The notes beneath the pieces were generated by a model. That model was not told the DNA's origin and ran no database searches. It saw nothing but the letters and a program-made list of their open reading frames with translations. Shown in pieces: positions 47,238 to 56,049 of a stretch of DNA of 64,000 nt. The position numbers and the translations under genes were made by a program. The stretch is from positions 3,239,650-3,303,649 of the forward strand of contig NZ_CP024866.1 in assembly GCF_004136015.1 (NCBI RefSeq), written 5' to 3'. Every line of letters starts with the position of its first letter. Position 1 is the first letter of the stretch. Origin of the DNA: Pseudomonas sp. ACM7 (GTDB lineage Bacteria; Pseudomonadota; Gammaproteobacteria; Pseudomonadales; Pseudomonadaceae).

Positions 47238-47942
47238 TTAGTCGGCTACCTGGGCGATATGGCGCAAACGCTGCCAGATGATCTGCTCACGTTCGTCATC
47301 GCCACGTGCAGCGTCTTGTACCAGGTAGGCGAAATCGTTATTTCTCAGTAGCGCTGCCAGTTTTTGGGCCAGGTAAGCCCGCAGGTCTGGCGCGGCGGCG
47401 TCCACTTCTTGCAGCAGTTCTTCTCTGCCGTTCACCAGATTGAGAATGTCCTCAAGGTCTTGGCTGCCTAGAGGGTTCTGCTCCCCGCGCCCTGCATAGG
47501 CTTCTAATTTGCTGCCTAGAAAATAGGGGGGAGTGAACAGGCGAATGCGGCAGCCGCTCGGTAATTCGTGCCATTGTGCGCTGGCCAGGCCGTCGGTGAA
47601 CCAGCGGTTATTACAGCCCAACAGATCGGCGGTTTGTGCATCCTCGGGCATGAAGTCGACTTTCAGCTCGCCCAGGCGCATACGGCAGATAACCTCATCC
47701 TCCGGCGACTGCGTGAAGCCTTTTTGCTTAAGCTGTTCAACTAGCCTTTGCCAGCCAGCATAACCCGTCAAATGTACAACCAAGTCGACATCATCTGTGT
47801 AGCGTACTTCTTCACGGCTGAATTCGTCGGTCAAAAGTAAGGCTGTGGTACAGCCGCCTACGAAGGCGACCTGCTGGCAGAGCTCTTGGCCGAGCGCCTG
47901 GGCAACCACTTCCAGCATCTGAATGTTTTGTGTACGACTCAT
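47238..47942 (-). CDS. Nucleotidyltransferase (AbiEii/MNT-like)
   Basis: A 234-residue protein with the nucleotidyltransferase fold. VAFVGGCTTALLLTD is the GG motif, YTDDVDLVVHL gives the D-x-D metal pair, and ELKVDFMPED offers the third Asp. The C-terminal half is helical. Enzymes of this kind act as toxins that modify tRNA or as self-AMPylating proteins. It overlaps the upstream winged-helix gene by 4 bp (ATGA), an arrangement usual in AbiE-type toxin-antitoxin pairs. Here the pair continues into a PP2C gene. Confidence 0.8.
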   Translation of the reverse strand: MSRTQNIQMLEVVAQALGQELCQQVAFVGGCTTALLLTDEFSREEVRYTDDVDLVVHLTGYAGWQRLVEQLKQKGFTQSPEDEVICRMRLGELKVDFMPEDAQTADLLGCNNRWFTDGLASAQWHELPSGCRIRLFTPPYFLGSKLEAYAGRGEQNPLGSQDLEDILNLVNGREELLQEVDAAAPDLRAYLAQKLAALLRNNDFAYLVQDAARGDDEREQIIWQRLRHIAQVAD

Positions 47943-48583
47943 GATTGCAGAACCTTCTCACGCAAAATCTTGTTGGCTAGATTTGCTTCCCTGGCGTTTC
48001 CCAGTCGAATTGCATCTATAAGTGCCAAGTATTCATACAGACAATGGTCTTTCTTGACCGCGCCCGGTACTGTTTTGAATAGAGGGGTTACGGATTGGCC
48101 CTTGCGATTGCCGTAGGCGTCTGGCCATACATGGATAAGGTCGCCACCACTCATTAATTTATCCTGCAGCATTGGTGCGGAAAAGCTTGTAGGGATACCC
48201 CGAACCATTTCTGCAGGTTTGGCTGGAAACACGTAGCGCAGGCCATGTTCGATAAAACCCAGTAATGCTTTGCTATTGACTCGAGGTAGCTGCGTGTCGG
48301 GGTCTACACGTAATAGTCCGATGTATTGGCAGCGTTTCAGTGCGGAGGCAATTTCAGTCTTGCTAATTCCAAGTGAGGCTTGCAAAGCACGAACGGAATA
48401 GCTGTCGTTGTAGACCGGAGGGTCCTGCTCTGAGTGATCCTCCCAGCCACGCCATTGATCTGATAGATAGGAATCACCCTGCTTGATCAGCTCTGTCATT
48501 TCGCCTGCGAGCCTTTGCTGCTCGCGCTCGCGCTGCTCAAGGCAGATCAATTTGATTAGCAGCAGAACATCTTGACTCTTCAT
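47939..48583 (-). CDS. Winged-helix protein, probable regulator/antitoxin of the nucleotidyltransferase
   Basis: A 214-residue protein. The middle segment YSVRALQASLGISKTEIASALKRCQYIGLLRVD is a winged helix-turn-helix, and the C-terminal LYEYLALIDAIRLGNAREANLANKILREKV resembles the end of AbiEi-like regulators. GAGG lies 5 nt before the ATG. A 32-bp dyad sits 17 to 48 bp upstream, so autoregulation is likely. It opens the HTH-nucleotidyltransferase-PP2C triplet. Confidence 0.75.
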   Translation of the reverse strand: MKSQDVLLLIKLICLEQREREQQRLAGEMTELIKQGDSYLSDQWRGWEDHSEQDPPVYNDSYSVRALQASLGISKTEIASALKRCQYIGLLRVDPDTQLPRVNSKALLGFIEHGLRYVFPAKPAEMVRGIPTSFSAPMLQDKLMSGGDLIHVWPDAYGNRKGQSVTPLFKTVPGAVKKDHCLYEYLALIDAIRLGNAREANLANKILREKVLQS

Positions 48584-48599
48584 CGCAGCCTCAGTTAAT

Positions 48600-48631
48600 G
48601 ACTGTCCTTTGTCCTAGGACTGAGGACAGTC
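48600..48631. promoter_or_regulatory. 32-bp dyad operator in front of the HTH-nucleotidyltransferase-PP2C triplet
   Basis: gactgtcct at 48600-48608 is matched by aggacagtc at 48623-48631, around a central tcctagga palindrome at 48612-48619. Seen as half-sites, TGTCCT occurs at 48603 and 48610 and AGGAC(T/A) at 48616 and 48623: four sites in perfect symmetry. It lies in the 78-bp gap between the hsdR stop and the winged-helix gene, where the promoter must be. Confidence 0.75.
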
Positions 48632-48661
48632 TAAGCGCTTACGTATAGTGCGTGTCAACGC

Positions 48662-51600
48662 TCAGCCCGTTGCTTGCCACAGGTTGTCATTCAAAGCGTC
48701 CAGAACTAGGTCCAAGTTGCCGCCAAGATTGCGGTTCAAGCCTTTGAGGCCGCCATCGTTCCTGAAGGCATCATTGACCTGCTGCGGGTCTATGATCACT
48801 TCATGCACCAGTTGTTTGGCCAATCGCTCGAGCCAGCGCCGCTGCACGGGCGTCCAAGGTTGCAGAGCATAGATTTTTTGCATGGCATTCATCACACGCT
48901 GCTCGAACGGGAGCAACGCTTCGCCGATGGCTGCCTGGCGAATATAGCCGATGATGCTGGCAGCTATTTCCTGGTTGGTTTGGGAGCGCCAGGCGCTTTT
49001 CAGGCTGGCCTCGCTGAAGCCGTGCTGGTCGAGGAGCAAGCGCACTTCACGAAGTTGCTCACGAGTCAGATCTTTAGGGCGGTTAACCACGACGCCAAGG
49101 GCCGCAGATTGGTTGAGTTGTTTGTGGATAAACTCATGAAAACTTTCAAGGTAGTCCGCTGGTTTCTGGTTCTTGCCGTAGTTTTGCTCGCGAACCATCA
49201 ACTCGTCGGTGTGTGTGGAAATTATCGGGTAATTTTCCGACCCAAGTAGAGCGCTGACGGTGGCCAGTTGGTTGATCAGTTGGCTGTGTTGGTTCATAAA
49301 GTTAGCGGCTTGCTGCGGACCGAGCTTATGCAGGTGACTGTGAAGTTTGGACGGTTCGACGCCCCAGGTATCCTGCAACTCATCCAACTTTTGTTTGAGG
49401 CTTGGTTTGCTCTCGGCCTTGTGCTGAGCCTTGCGCAGAATGCGCATGACGCGCTGACTCAGTTGGTCGAGCACATCGTGAGCGTGGCTGCTGTCTTGTT
49501 GGCTGCCGGGTGCATCGTGGCTGGCACTGTTGCTGAGTTCGCTGACCAACTGCTCCAAGGATATGTTGGGATTCTTGACTAGCGGTTTCATGGTGTCGAC
49601 CGCTTCAAGGCTGGCGTAGAGGTCGACAGGGTCATAAATGCGGAATACGGTTTTTCCAATTTCGTCGCAACGGCGGGTTGCGCGGCCTTTCATCTGCTCA
49701 TAGAGAATGCGCGAGCGCACGCGGCGCATAAACACCAGATTGCAGATTTTCGGCACATCAATGCCAGTGGTTAACAAGTCGACAGTAATTGCGATGCTGG
49801 GGTGAGGCTCGTTCTTGTAACGGCGAATCAGTTGATCAACCTTGTCGCTCTGGCCGGTAATGATGCGCACTGTCGCTTCGTTGTATTGCTCGCCGTAAGC
49901 GAACTTGAAGGCGTCATCAAGCAGATTTTTCACGCGTTCGGCATGGGCTTGGTTGACGCAGAAAATCATCGTTTTCTCTTCGCCGAACGGGTCGAGCTCA
50001 TTGGCCAGCTCGTCGCAGATGACCTTGTCAAAGGCGGGCGTGATTACGCGGCGGTTGAACGATTCGATGTTGAAAGTGAGTTCGTCGTCCAGTTCGGCTA
50101 CGTCGACTTCGCCGGTTTGGGTGTTGATAACGCTGACCGATTCGCCCTTTTCAAAGCGTATGCCTTGCTGACTGAGCTGGGTTTCATAGCGAATCGGTGG
50201 CTCGTGATCGATGAGCCAGTCATCGGCAACGGCTTCTCGATAGCTATAGGTGAATACCGGTTTGCCGAAAATTTCGCTGGTGTGTTTGGCTGGTGTGGCC
50301 GTAAGGCCGATGCGGCAGGCATCGAAGTGATCGAGCACGCGACGGTATTGCGATAGGTATTGGCTGTGATCGCGTACGGCCAGCTCGCCTTCGGTCATCT
50401 CTTGGTCGAGCGTGTAACCCCGGTGGGCTTCGTCGACGATGATGCAGTCGAACTCCCCCACGGACGGTGGGTTGTCTGAGCGGAAAATACGGCTGACCAT
50501 GGCTTGCACGGTGGCTACTTGGACGCGGGTTTCCGCTTCTGCAGCCATGTCTCCGAGCTCTTTGATGTCGTAGATCTGCCCTAGGGTGTGATTCTGCTCA
50601 AGCGTGGTGTCGTTGAACGAGTCGATGGCCTGCTGGCCAAGGGCACTGCGGTCGACCAGAAACAAAATGCGCTTGAAGCGTTCGGTTTTGAGGAAACGAT
50701 ACATCAGGCCAATGATAGTGCGGGTTTTACCGGTGCCAGTGGCCATGGCCAGAAGGCAATCTCGCTGGCTGTTAGCTAGCGCCTGTTCCACTGACTGGAT
50801 GGCTTTCTCTTGGTAATCGCGCAGTTTCAGGTAAGCAAAGCCCTCTACTTCGAGCTTGGCCTCGGCTTCAGCCTGGCTGCGCTTGAGCAGGTCGAGCAGG
50901 TCGCTGGGCGTGTGGAAGTCTGGCAGCGGCCGGCGCGTGTTGGCGGGGCTGCGCAGGTCGCGGAACCAGGTGCCGGATTGTTCTGCGAGCTGCTTGATAA
51001 AGGGGCGGCCGTTACAGGCGAAGGCAAAGGGCACACGGAAGTGGCTGCCGTCACCATCAATCCAAGGGTGTGCTTGGCCAGCTTGCAGCCAGGGCTGTAG
51101 ATGTTCGGGGGAGAGGTTGAACTCGCGGGCATAACGCTCCGCTTGGGAAATGCGGTCGGCGATATTGATGCGTTTACGCTTGGCTTCGACGATGGCTATG
51201 GGCGTAAGCCCGGCGAACAGCACGTAGTCGGCACAAGCTTTGGTGCTGCTGGTGGGCCACTCTGCGATGGCCTTGTTCTTACCCTTCTCGGGGCGTGCGC
51301 CTTTGCTGTAAGTGAGGTCGAGGGAATCTGCGGCCCAGCCAGAATCGATCAACTGCTGGTCGATCAAGATGCGGGTAAGGTCTTCGGAGAGATCAAAGCT
51401 GCTGCTGGCCTGCTGGGTTTTCTTGGCAACCTGTTTGCTGGCCTGCGGCTGTGCGGCCAGCTTTTGCTGCAGTGCTTTGAGGCCTTGTTCATGCTCGGTG
51501 CGCATCTTGTGTAAAGCGGCCTCGTGCTCTGCGGCCAATTGCTTATGGTTGCGAGACTCGGCATCCATCTGTTCGGCGAGCACAGCATATTCCTCGGCTT

Positions 51601-52138
51601 CGCGTTTGAGCAGTTCGGCGAGCTGCTGGTTACTCTCCAACTGCTGGTTAGATTCGCTGAGCTGTGCTTTGAACTGTTCGATCTGGCTTTGCAGGTCGCG
51701 TAGTGGGGTGCTGGGGTCGCTGGGTGTGACGAAAGGACCGGGCTTGAAGGTGTAGGCGTCCTTGCCGAAGGACTGGTGATACCAGATGGCCAAGGCACGA
51801 CCGACTTTTAGCCCATCCATGGCTTCACGATGTTGGGTTCGGAACCCGTGGATGGCTCTGTTTCCTTCAACGCGTAAGGTATGAAATAAGCTGCGGATGT
51901 TTTGATCCAGCTGGATCTCACGACTGAGCTTATAGAGCAGGTCGGACTGGGTGGTATTGGTATCAAATTCGATACCGGAGCGGCTAGCCAAGTCTTGGGC
52001 CAGGGCTTCGCCAAGTTGGCGCAGTTTGATCAGAGTGGTGTTGGGATCGCTGGCGAATGCCTGCTCGGCTGTGCTCGCAAGCTTTAGGAAGACGGGATCG
52101 TGCTCCTGGAGAAAAGCGAAGTTACTGCTGGCTGCCAT
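48662..52138 (-). CDS. hsdR: Type I restriction enzyme, HsdR subunit (EcoEI-like)
   Basis: A 1158-residue motor-nuclease. An N-terminal helical DUF4145-like region is followed by a coiled coil (about 145-255) and a PD-(D/E)XK nuclease with IAIVEAKRKR near residue 314. Next come helicase motif I MATGTGKTRTI near 460, motif II IVDEAHRGY near 566, and motif VI MKGRATRRCDE. ATP-driven translocation leads to cutting of unmodified DNA. The start at 52138 (MAASSNFAFLQEHD) has AAGGA upstream. It is the first gene of the locus, separated from hsdM by three unusual genes. Confidence 0.93.
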   Translation of the reverse strand: MAASSNFAFLQEHDPVFLKLASTAEQAFASDPNTTLIKLRQLGEALAQDLASRSGIEFDTNTTQSDLLYKLSREIQLDQNIRSLFHTLRVEGNRAIHGFRTQHREAMDGLKVGRALAIWYHQSFGKDAYTFKPGPFVTPSDPSTPLRDLQSQIEQFKAQLSESNQQLESNQQLAELLKREAEEYAVLAEQMDAESRNHKQLAAEHEAALHKMRTEHEQGLKALQQKLAAQPQASKQVAKKTQQASSSFDLSEDLTRILIDQQLIDSGWAADSLDLTYSKGARPEKGKNKAIAEWPTSSTKACADYVLFAGLTPIAIVEAKRKRINIADRISQAERYAREFNLSPEHLQPWLQAGQAHPWIDGDGSHFRVPFAFACNGRPFIKQLAEQSGTWFRDLRSPANTRRPLPDFHTPSDLLDLLKRSQAEAEAKLEVEGFAYLKLRDYQEKAIQSVEQALANSQRDCLLAMATGTGKTRTIIGLMYRFLKTERFKRILFLVDRSALGQQAIDSFNDTTLEQNHTLGQIYDIKELGDMAAEAETRVQVATVQAMVSRIFRSDNPPSVGEFDCIIVDEAHRGYTLDQEMTEGELAVRDHSQYLSQYRRVLDHFDACRIGLTATPAKHTSEIFGKPVFTYSYREAVADDWLIDHEPPIRYETQLSQQGIRFEKGESVSVINTQTGEVDVAELDDELTFNIESFNRRVITPAFDKVICDELANELDPFGEEKTMIFCVNQAHAERVKNLLDDAFKFAYGEQYNEATVRIITGQSDKVDQLIRRYKNEPHPSIAITVDLLTTGIDVPKICNLVFMRRVRSRILYEQMKGRATRRCDEIGKTVFRIYDPVDLYASLEAVDTMKPLVKNPNISLEQLVSELSNSASHDAPGSQQDSSHAHDVLDQLSQRVMRILRKAQHKAESKPSLKQKLDELQDTWGVEPSKLHSHLHKLGPQQAANFMNQHSQLINQLATVSALLGSENYPIISTHTDELMVREQNYGKNQKPADYLESFHEFIHKQLNQSAALGVVVNRPKDLTREQLREVRLLLDQHGFSEASLKSAWRSQTNQEIAASIIGYIRQAAIGEALLPFEQRVMNAMQKIYALQPWTPVQRRWLERLAKQLVHEVIIDPQQVNDAFRNDGGLKGLNRNLGGNLDLVLDALNDNLWQATG

Positions 52139-52521
52139 GGTCGATCCTTCGGTTGCGTATCCAGTCAGGGCGCAAAGCCTTGCACTTAAATGCGTAAGTC
52201 GCGGTAGCTTAACCAAGGTAAGCCGAGTTTAGCCATGGCATTGCGCCATTCATTACGCTAATACGAGACTTTCCCCAGGCCCTACGTGAAATCGGTAATC
52301 GCCATTAGTAGGGAGTCGTTTTTGCTGCGTAACCGTGCCTTGCTAGCGTTTGGTTTGGACATAGTCTTTTAAAAAGGCTGTGCAACACATCAAACACATC
52401 AGCTTCCAAGCGGTTACCGGCTCGTAGAGCCTGGGGTTTCAAAGGGAGCTCCCTTTGGCACCGGATGTGTATACATCCATGGCGTGCCTGTATTTTTTTT
52501 GAGTTGCTGCTTTTTTCTGAC

Positions 52522-52625
52522 TGTCAGGTGTTTGTCAGGCCTTTGCAGGGCATTTGTCAGGAGTCGAATGGGCTGTCAGGCATTTGTCAGGCATTTGTGG
52601 GCACATTGTCATGCGTTTGTCAGGC
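52522..52625. repeat. Cluster of six TGTCAGG repeats
   Basis: TGTCAGG starts at 52522, 52533, 52555, 52574, 52585 and 52619, mostly within the longer unit catttgtcaggc. All copies are in one orientation with irregular spacing (11, 22, 19, 11, 34). This is neither a CRISPR nor a regular tandem repeat; an iteron-like or regulatory array is possible. Confidence 0.6.
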
Positions 52626-53048
52626 TTAGCCGAATTTAGGAGCCAAAGTAAATGCTTGATATGCGGTTTAGGAAAAGGGGGAAAGATTCCGGCTATTTTT
52701 TGTGGCGTGCTGTGTGAAGAGGCCACGCAGGTCATGGGCTCGCAGGGCCATTTGTCAGTTGAAAGTGGTGACTAGCTAGCTCTCAGTATTGATTGCTAAC
52801 TATCGCCAATGCAGCAAGTCATCCGAGCTGTCCCCGTGTAATCCAGGGTTGGTGCTCACAACGTTAGGCCAATTGAGCCGGAATCCTTCCCTCATAACCG
52901 GCCCTGAAGCCTCTGGTTTTATTGGCTCATCCTGGCCTAGCCGGAATCTTTCCCTGTTTCGCGGCGGGTGAAGCGCACTGGGTGTCCAACGGGGCCGAGT
53001 GTTGCCTTGAAGGCTCTTTGGGTCGAGAGAGAGGGCATGTTGCGTAAT

Positions 53049-53114
53049 TGCACGGACTTGACCACCCATTTGCATTCGACTTGACCAGTCGTTTGCATTG
53101 GATTTCACCAGCAC
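53049..53114. repeat. Three imperfect tandem units, possibly an IS21-type terminus
   Basis: Units starting near 53049, 53071 and 53094 share the pattern ttgca-ttcgacttgaccag with a 22-23 bp period. Multiple terminal repeats are typical of IS21-family ends. No istA or istB gene is present, so at most this is a solo remnant. Confidence 0.35.
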
Positions 53115-53262
53115 ACTTGGTGGCTCGACGGGCAGAAGTCGACCCATAGCTGCCAGTCATCCATATCGAATGAATCTATGGTGTTTTCTTGCTAAAGCTT
53201 GAGCACGGAAGTCACCCTAGGCTTCAGCAGTGTTCAGAAGGTCTCCAGCTCGTGCTGTTACA

Positions 53263-54159
53263 TCACGATGGGCATCGGTCAGATCGCTTGAACAACGCAC
53301 TGAGGACGCGCTGTCCGTATAAGCCGACGCCAAGACCCGACACGATGAAAACGACTGCAACGATTTTGTTAAGTGACAGGGTCTCATTAAAAATCATGAC
53401 TGAACCGAGCAGGCCGAATACCGGCACCAATAACGACAATGGCGCGACGGTAGACACTGGATATCGTTTCAGAAGTGAATTCCACACCCAGTAGCCGAAC
53501 AGTGTATTGGGGTATACCTGGAACAGGATCGACAGGACGGCGCGGTAGTCGAGTTGATTCACCAATGCGCTGTAACCCGTCGAGCCGTTAACAGCGTAAT
53601 CAAGCGCGAAAAGAGGGATGGGCGAAAATGCGCTGGACCACACCAGGAAAGCGAAGACCTGGGTGGTCTTGGCCTTTTTGTTGATCACGTTGGCCGCACT
53701 CCAGGCGACCGCTCCCAGCAGCACCAGGATCAGCCCGGCCGTCGTTACTGTCCCATCAACAATTGAGATGATGCTCAACAAGCCACAGGAGGCGATACCT
53801 ATACCCGCAAGTTGGTAGCGGGAAATCGCTTCCTTGAATATCCATGAGCCCAGCAGGATGGTGAAAAACGCGCTGAACTGAAGCACCAGCGAAGCGATGC
53901 CTGCTGAAAGACCAGACTTGATGCCAAGGTTAACGATGCCCCAAAGTCCGATACCGAAGACCAGACCGTAACCAATGATGTAGCGCCACTGCACATCAGG
54001 TTTCGGAATGAAAAAGATCGCTGGAAGTGCGCAAAGCGTGAAGCGAATGCCAGCAAGAATCAGCGGGTCAACGGTGGTGAGGCCCAGTTTGATAACCGAG
54101 AAATTCACGCCCCATATGGCAGTAATTGAGATTGCGAGTAGTAGGTGCCCGGCTTTCAT
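53263..54159 (-). CDS. EamA-family (DMT superfamily) transporter
   Basis: A 298-residue membrane protein with ten predicted helices in two EamA repeats: AISITAIWGVNFSVIKLGL starts the first and LILVLLGAVAWSAANVINKKA the second. The family exports amino acids and related metabolites. AAGGA precedes the ATG at 54159, which overlaps the MFS stop by 4 bp. Co-expression with the MFS gene and control by the divergent HxlR regulator are likely. Confidence 0.9.
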   Translation of the reverse strand: MKAGHLLLAISITAIWGVNFSVIKLGLTTVDPLILAGIRFTLCALPAIFFIPKPDVQWRYIIGYGLVFGIGLWGIVNLGIKSGLSAGIASLVLQFSAFFTILLGSWIFKEAISRYQLAGIGIASCGLLSIISIVDGTVTTAGLILVLLGAVAWSAANVINKKAKTTQVFAFLVWSSAFSPIPLFALDYAVNGSTGYSALVNQLDYRAVLSILFQVYPNTLFGYWVWNSLLKRYPVSTVAPLSLLVPVFGLLGSVMIFNETLSLNKIVAVVFIVSGLGVGLYGQRVLSALFKRSDRCPS

Positions 54160-55439
54160 ACTGATCTTCCTTGAATGGTCGTTGAGAAATGACTTGTAAG
54201 AACCCACAGCGCCAAAGCTGTAGCGCTGATCAAGGCGCCCAGCAGGCTTACTGCCATCCAGCCCCAGAGCGCATAAACCTGGGTCGCGGCTGCCGCCCCC
54301 AGCGCGCTACCGACCGAGTAGAAGCACATGTATGCGCCGACCATGCGACTTTGGGCGTCGGGTCGAGCAGCAAAAATGAGGCTCTGGTTGGTGACGTGTA
54401 CTGCTTGCACCGCGAAGTCGAGCAAGACCACTCCGCAGAGCAGCGCTATCAGGGACGTCTCGGCAAAAGTGATGGGCAACCAAGAAAGCGTCAGGAGCCC
54501 CAGCGAAATGCCGGTGACTCTTTGTCCCAAACCTTGATCGGCCCAGCGACCGGCTCTTCTGGCAGCAAGGGCACCGGCGACGCCGGCCAAGCCGAACATG
54601 CCGATGGCAGTGTGTGAAAGCGACAGCGGCGGAGCGCTCAACGGCAGCACCATGGATGTCCATAGCACGGAAAAAGCGGCAAAGATCAGTAAGGCCAACA
54701 GGCCCCTGATACGCAAAACCGGTTCGGTCATGAACAGCTTGAAGAACGACCGGATGAGAGCTTGGTAGGAGTGTTGATTGCGTGGCGACACTGCGGCAGG
54801 AAGCACTTTCCAGAGCACCGCCGCGATGGTCAGCATCAATCCTGAGGAAACGAAATAAACGGCGCGCCAGCCCGCTAGATCTGCGATCAGCCCAGAGGTA
54901 AACCGCGCCAGAAGAATGCCCAGGACAACTCCGCTGGTTACGGTTCCCACTGCCTGCCCACGTTGTGATGGCGTTGCCAACACGGCGGCATATGCCACAA
55001 GCACCTGAACGACCACTGCCAGTAAGCCCATCATGCTCATGGCTCCCAGCAGGGCCAGCCATTGCTGTGACGCGCCGACTGCCGCCAGCGCAATTGCAGA
55101 CAGCGTCACTTGAGTCAAAATCAGCCGTTTACGGTTGACCATATCGCCCAGCGGTACGATGAACAGCAACCCCAGCGCGTATCCAACCTGAGTGGCCGTC
55201 ACCACGACCCCGATCAATCCTGAGGCGACGCCCAGGCTCTCAGCCATTGAGGCGAGCAAGGGTTGGGCAAAATAAACATTGGCTACTGCAAGTGCGCAGG
55301 TGACGGAAAACAATAACGTGAGCGAGGGAGAAAGCCCCGGAGACCGGTCGGCCCTGCTGCTTTCTCCGATATCCGTATGCGGCAATCCCGAAGGCCGCCT
55401 GGAGAAACGTTTGGTGGTTGAGTCGGCATCTGCTGTCAT
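54156..55439 (-). CDS. MFS transporter (drug/metabolite efflux type)
   Basis: A 427-residue twelve-helix major facilitator. LGVASGLIGVVVTATQVGYALGLLFIVPLGDMVNRKRLILTQ holds the motif A loop (G-D-x-x-x-R-K-R). The start at 55439 (MTADADS) has GGAGG 6 nt upstream; an ATG at 55451 overlaps that site and is less likely. Substrate unknown. It is divergent from an HxlR gene with 134 bp between starts. Confidence 0.9.
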   Translation of the reverse strand: MTADADSTTKRFSRRPSGLPHTDIGESSRADRSPGLSPSLTLLFSVTCALAVANVYFAQPLLASMAESLGVASGLIGVVVTATQVGYALGLLFIVPLGDMVNRKRLILTQVTLSAIALAAVGASQQWLALLGAMSMMGLLAVVVQVLVAYAAVLATPSQRGQAVGTVTSGVVLGILLARFTSGLIADLAGWRAVYFVSSGLMLTIAAVLWKVLPAAVSPRNQHSYQALIRSFFKLFMTEPVLRIRGLLALLIFAAFSVLWTSMVLPLSAPPLSLSHTAIGMFGLAGVAGALAARRAGRWADQGLGQRVTGISLGLLTLSWLPITFAETSLIALLCGVVLLDFAVQAVHVTNQSLIFAARPDAQSRMVGAYMCFYSVGSALGAAAATQVYALWGWMAVSLLGALISATALALWVLTSHFSTTIQGRSV

Positions 55440-55458
55440 GCACGCCTCCATGGCGTTA

Positions 55459-55491
55459 AACTGGTTTCAATTAAGAACTGGTTTTAATTAT
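55459..55491. promoter_or_regulatory. Direct repeats between MFS and HxlR genes, candidate HxlR operator
   Basis: aactggtttcaattaa (55459-55474) and aactggttttaattat (55476-55491) repeat with a 17-bp period. A weaker related copy, caggtttcaaattg, follows at 55500-55513. The site lies in the shared promoter region. Confidence 0.5.
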
Positions 55492-55573
55492 TGCTGAGCC
55501 AGGTTTCAAATTGCAACCACATTGATCCAGATTTATCGGCAGACTTGGCACCCTTATTCAAAAGGTAAATACG

Positions 55574-56032
55574 ATGGTCGAAGGCGCTTCACCGCAAAGC
55601 AGCGAATGCCCGGTAGCAAGAACACTGGAGGCAATTGGGGATCGCTGGTCGCTCATGATTATCCGCGACGCATTTGACGACATTCGCCGATTCAGCGAGT
55701 TTCAAAAGAGCTTGGGCGTGGCCAAAAATATTCTGGCATCGCGACTAAAAACGTTGGTTGAAGTCGGTGTATTCGACGTTCGACCGGCGTCAGATGGAAG
55801 CGCCTACAAGGAGTACGTCCTAACGGACAAAGGACGGGAGATCTTTCCGGTCGTGGTCAGTATGAGACAGTGGGGCGAACGCTTCCTGTTCAAGCCGGAA
55901 GAGACACGTTCTGTGCTGTTGGACAACGAATCCGGACAGTCTCTGATGCCAATTGATGTTCGCTCATCAAGCGGTCAAAAACTTGGACCGTCTGACTGCC
56001 ACAGAGTGAGACTTGTTACCGGCGGGGCGTGA
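55574..56032 (+). CDS. HxlR-family transcriptional regulator
   Basis: A 152-residue winged-helix regulator. CPVARTLEAIGDRWSLMIIRDAFDDIRRFSEFQKSLGVAKNILASRLKTLVEVGVFD is the HxlR signature, with a conserved N-terminal Cys near residue 10 that in some members senses electrophiles or quinones. AAAGG precedes the ATG. It probably controls the divergent MFS-EamA pair. Confidence 0.9.
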   Translation: MVEGASPQSSECPVARTLEAIGDRWSLMIIRDAFDDIRRFSEFQKSLGVAKNILASRLKTLVEVGVFDVRPASDGSAYKEYVLTDKGREIFPVVVSMRQWGERFLFKPEETRSVLLDNESGQSLMPIDVRSSSGQKLGPSDCHRVRLVTGGA

Positions 56033-56049
56033 ATCGACAGCAGACATTA

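Larger units (their letters stand above)
52139..53262. other. Gene-free region upstream of hsdR with several repeat remnants
   Basis: No gene is supported. It holds a perfect 18-bp palindrome (caaagggagctccctttg, 52440-52457), a cluster of TGTCAGG repeats (52522-52625), two copies of gccggaatc(c/t)ttccct near 52880 and 52941, and three imperfect 22-23 bp tandem units at 53049-53114. The hsdR promoter should lie in its left part. Confidence 0.6.

Noticed and set aside
52522..52625. CRISPR array
   Set aside because: The repeated unit is only 7 to 12 bp, spacings are irregular and no cas gene is present.
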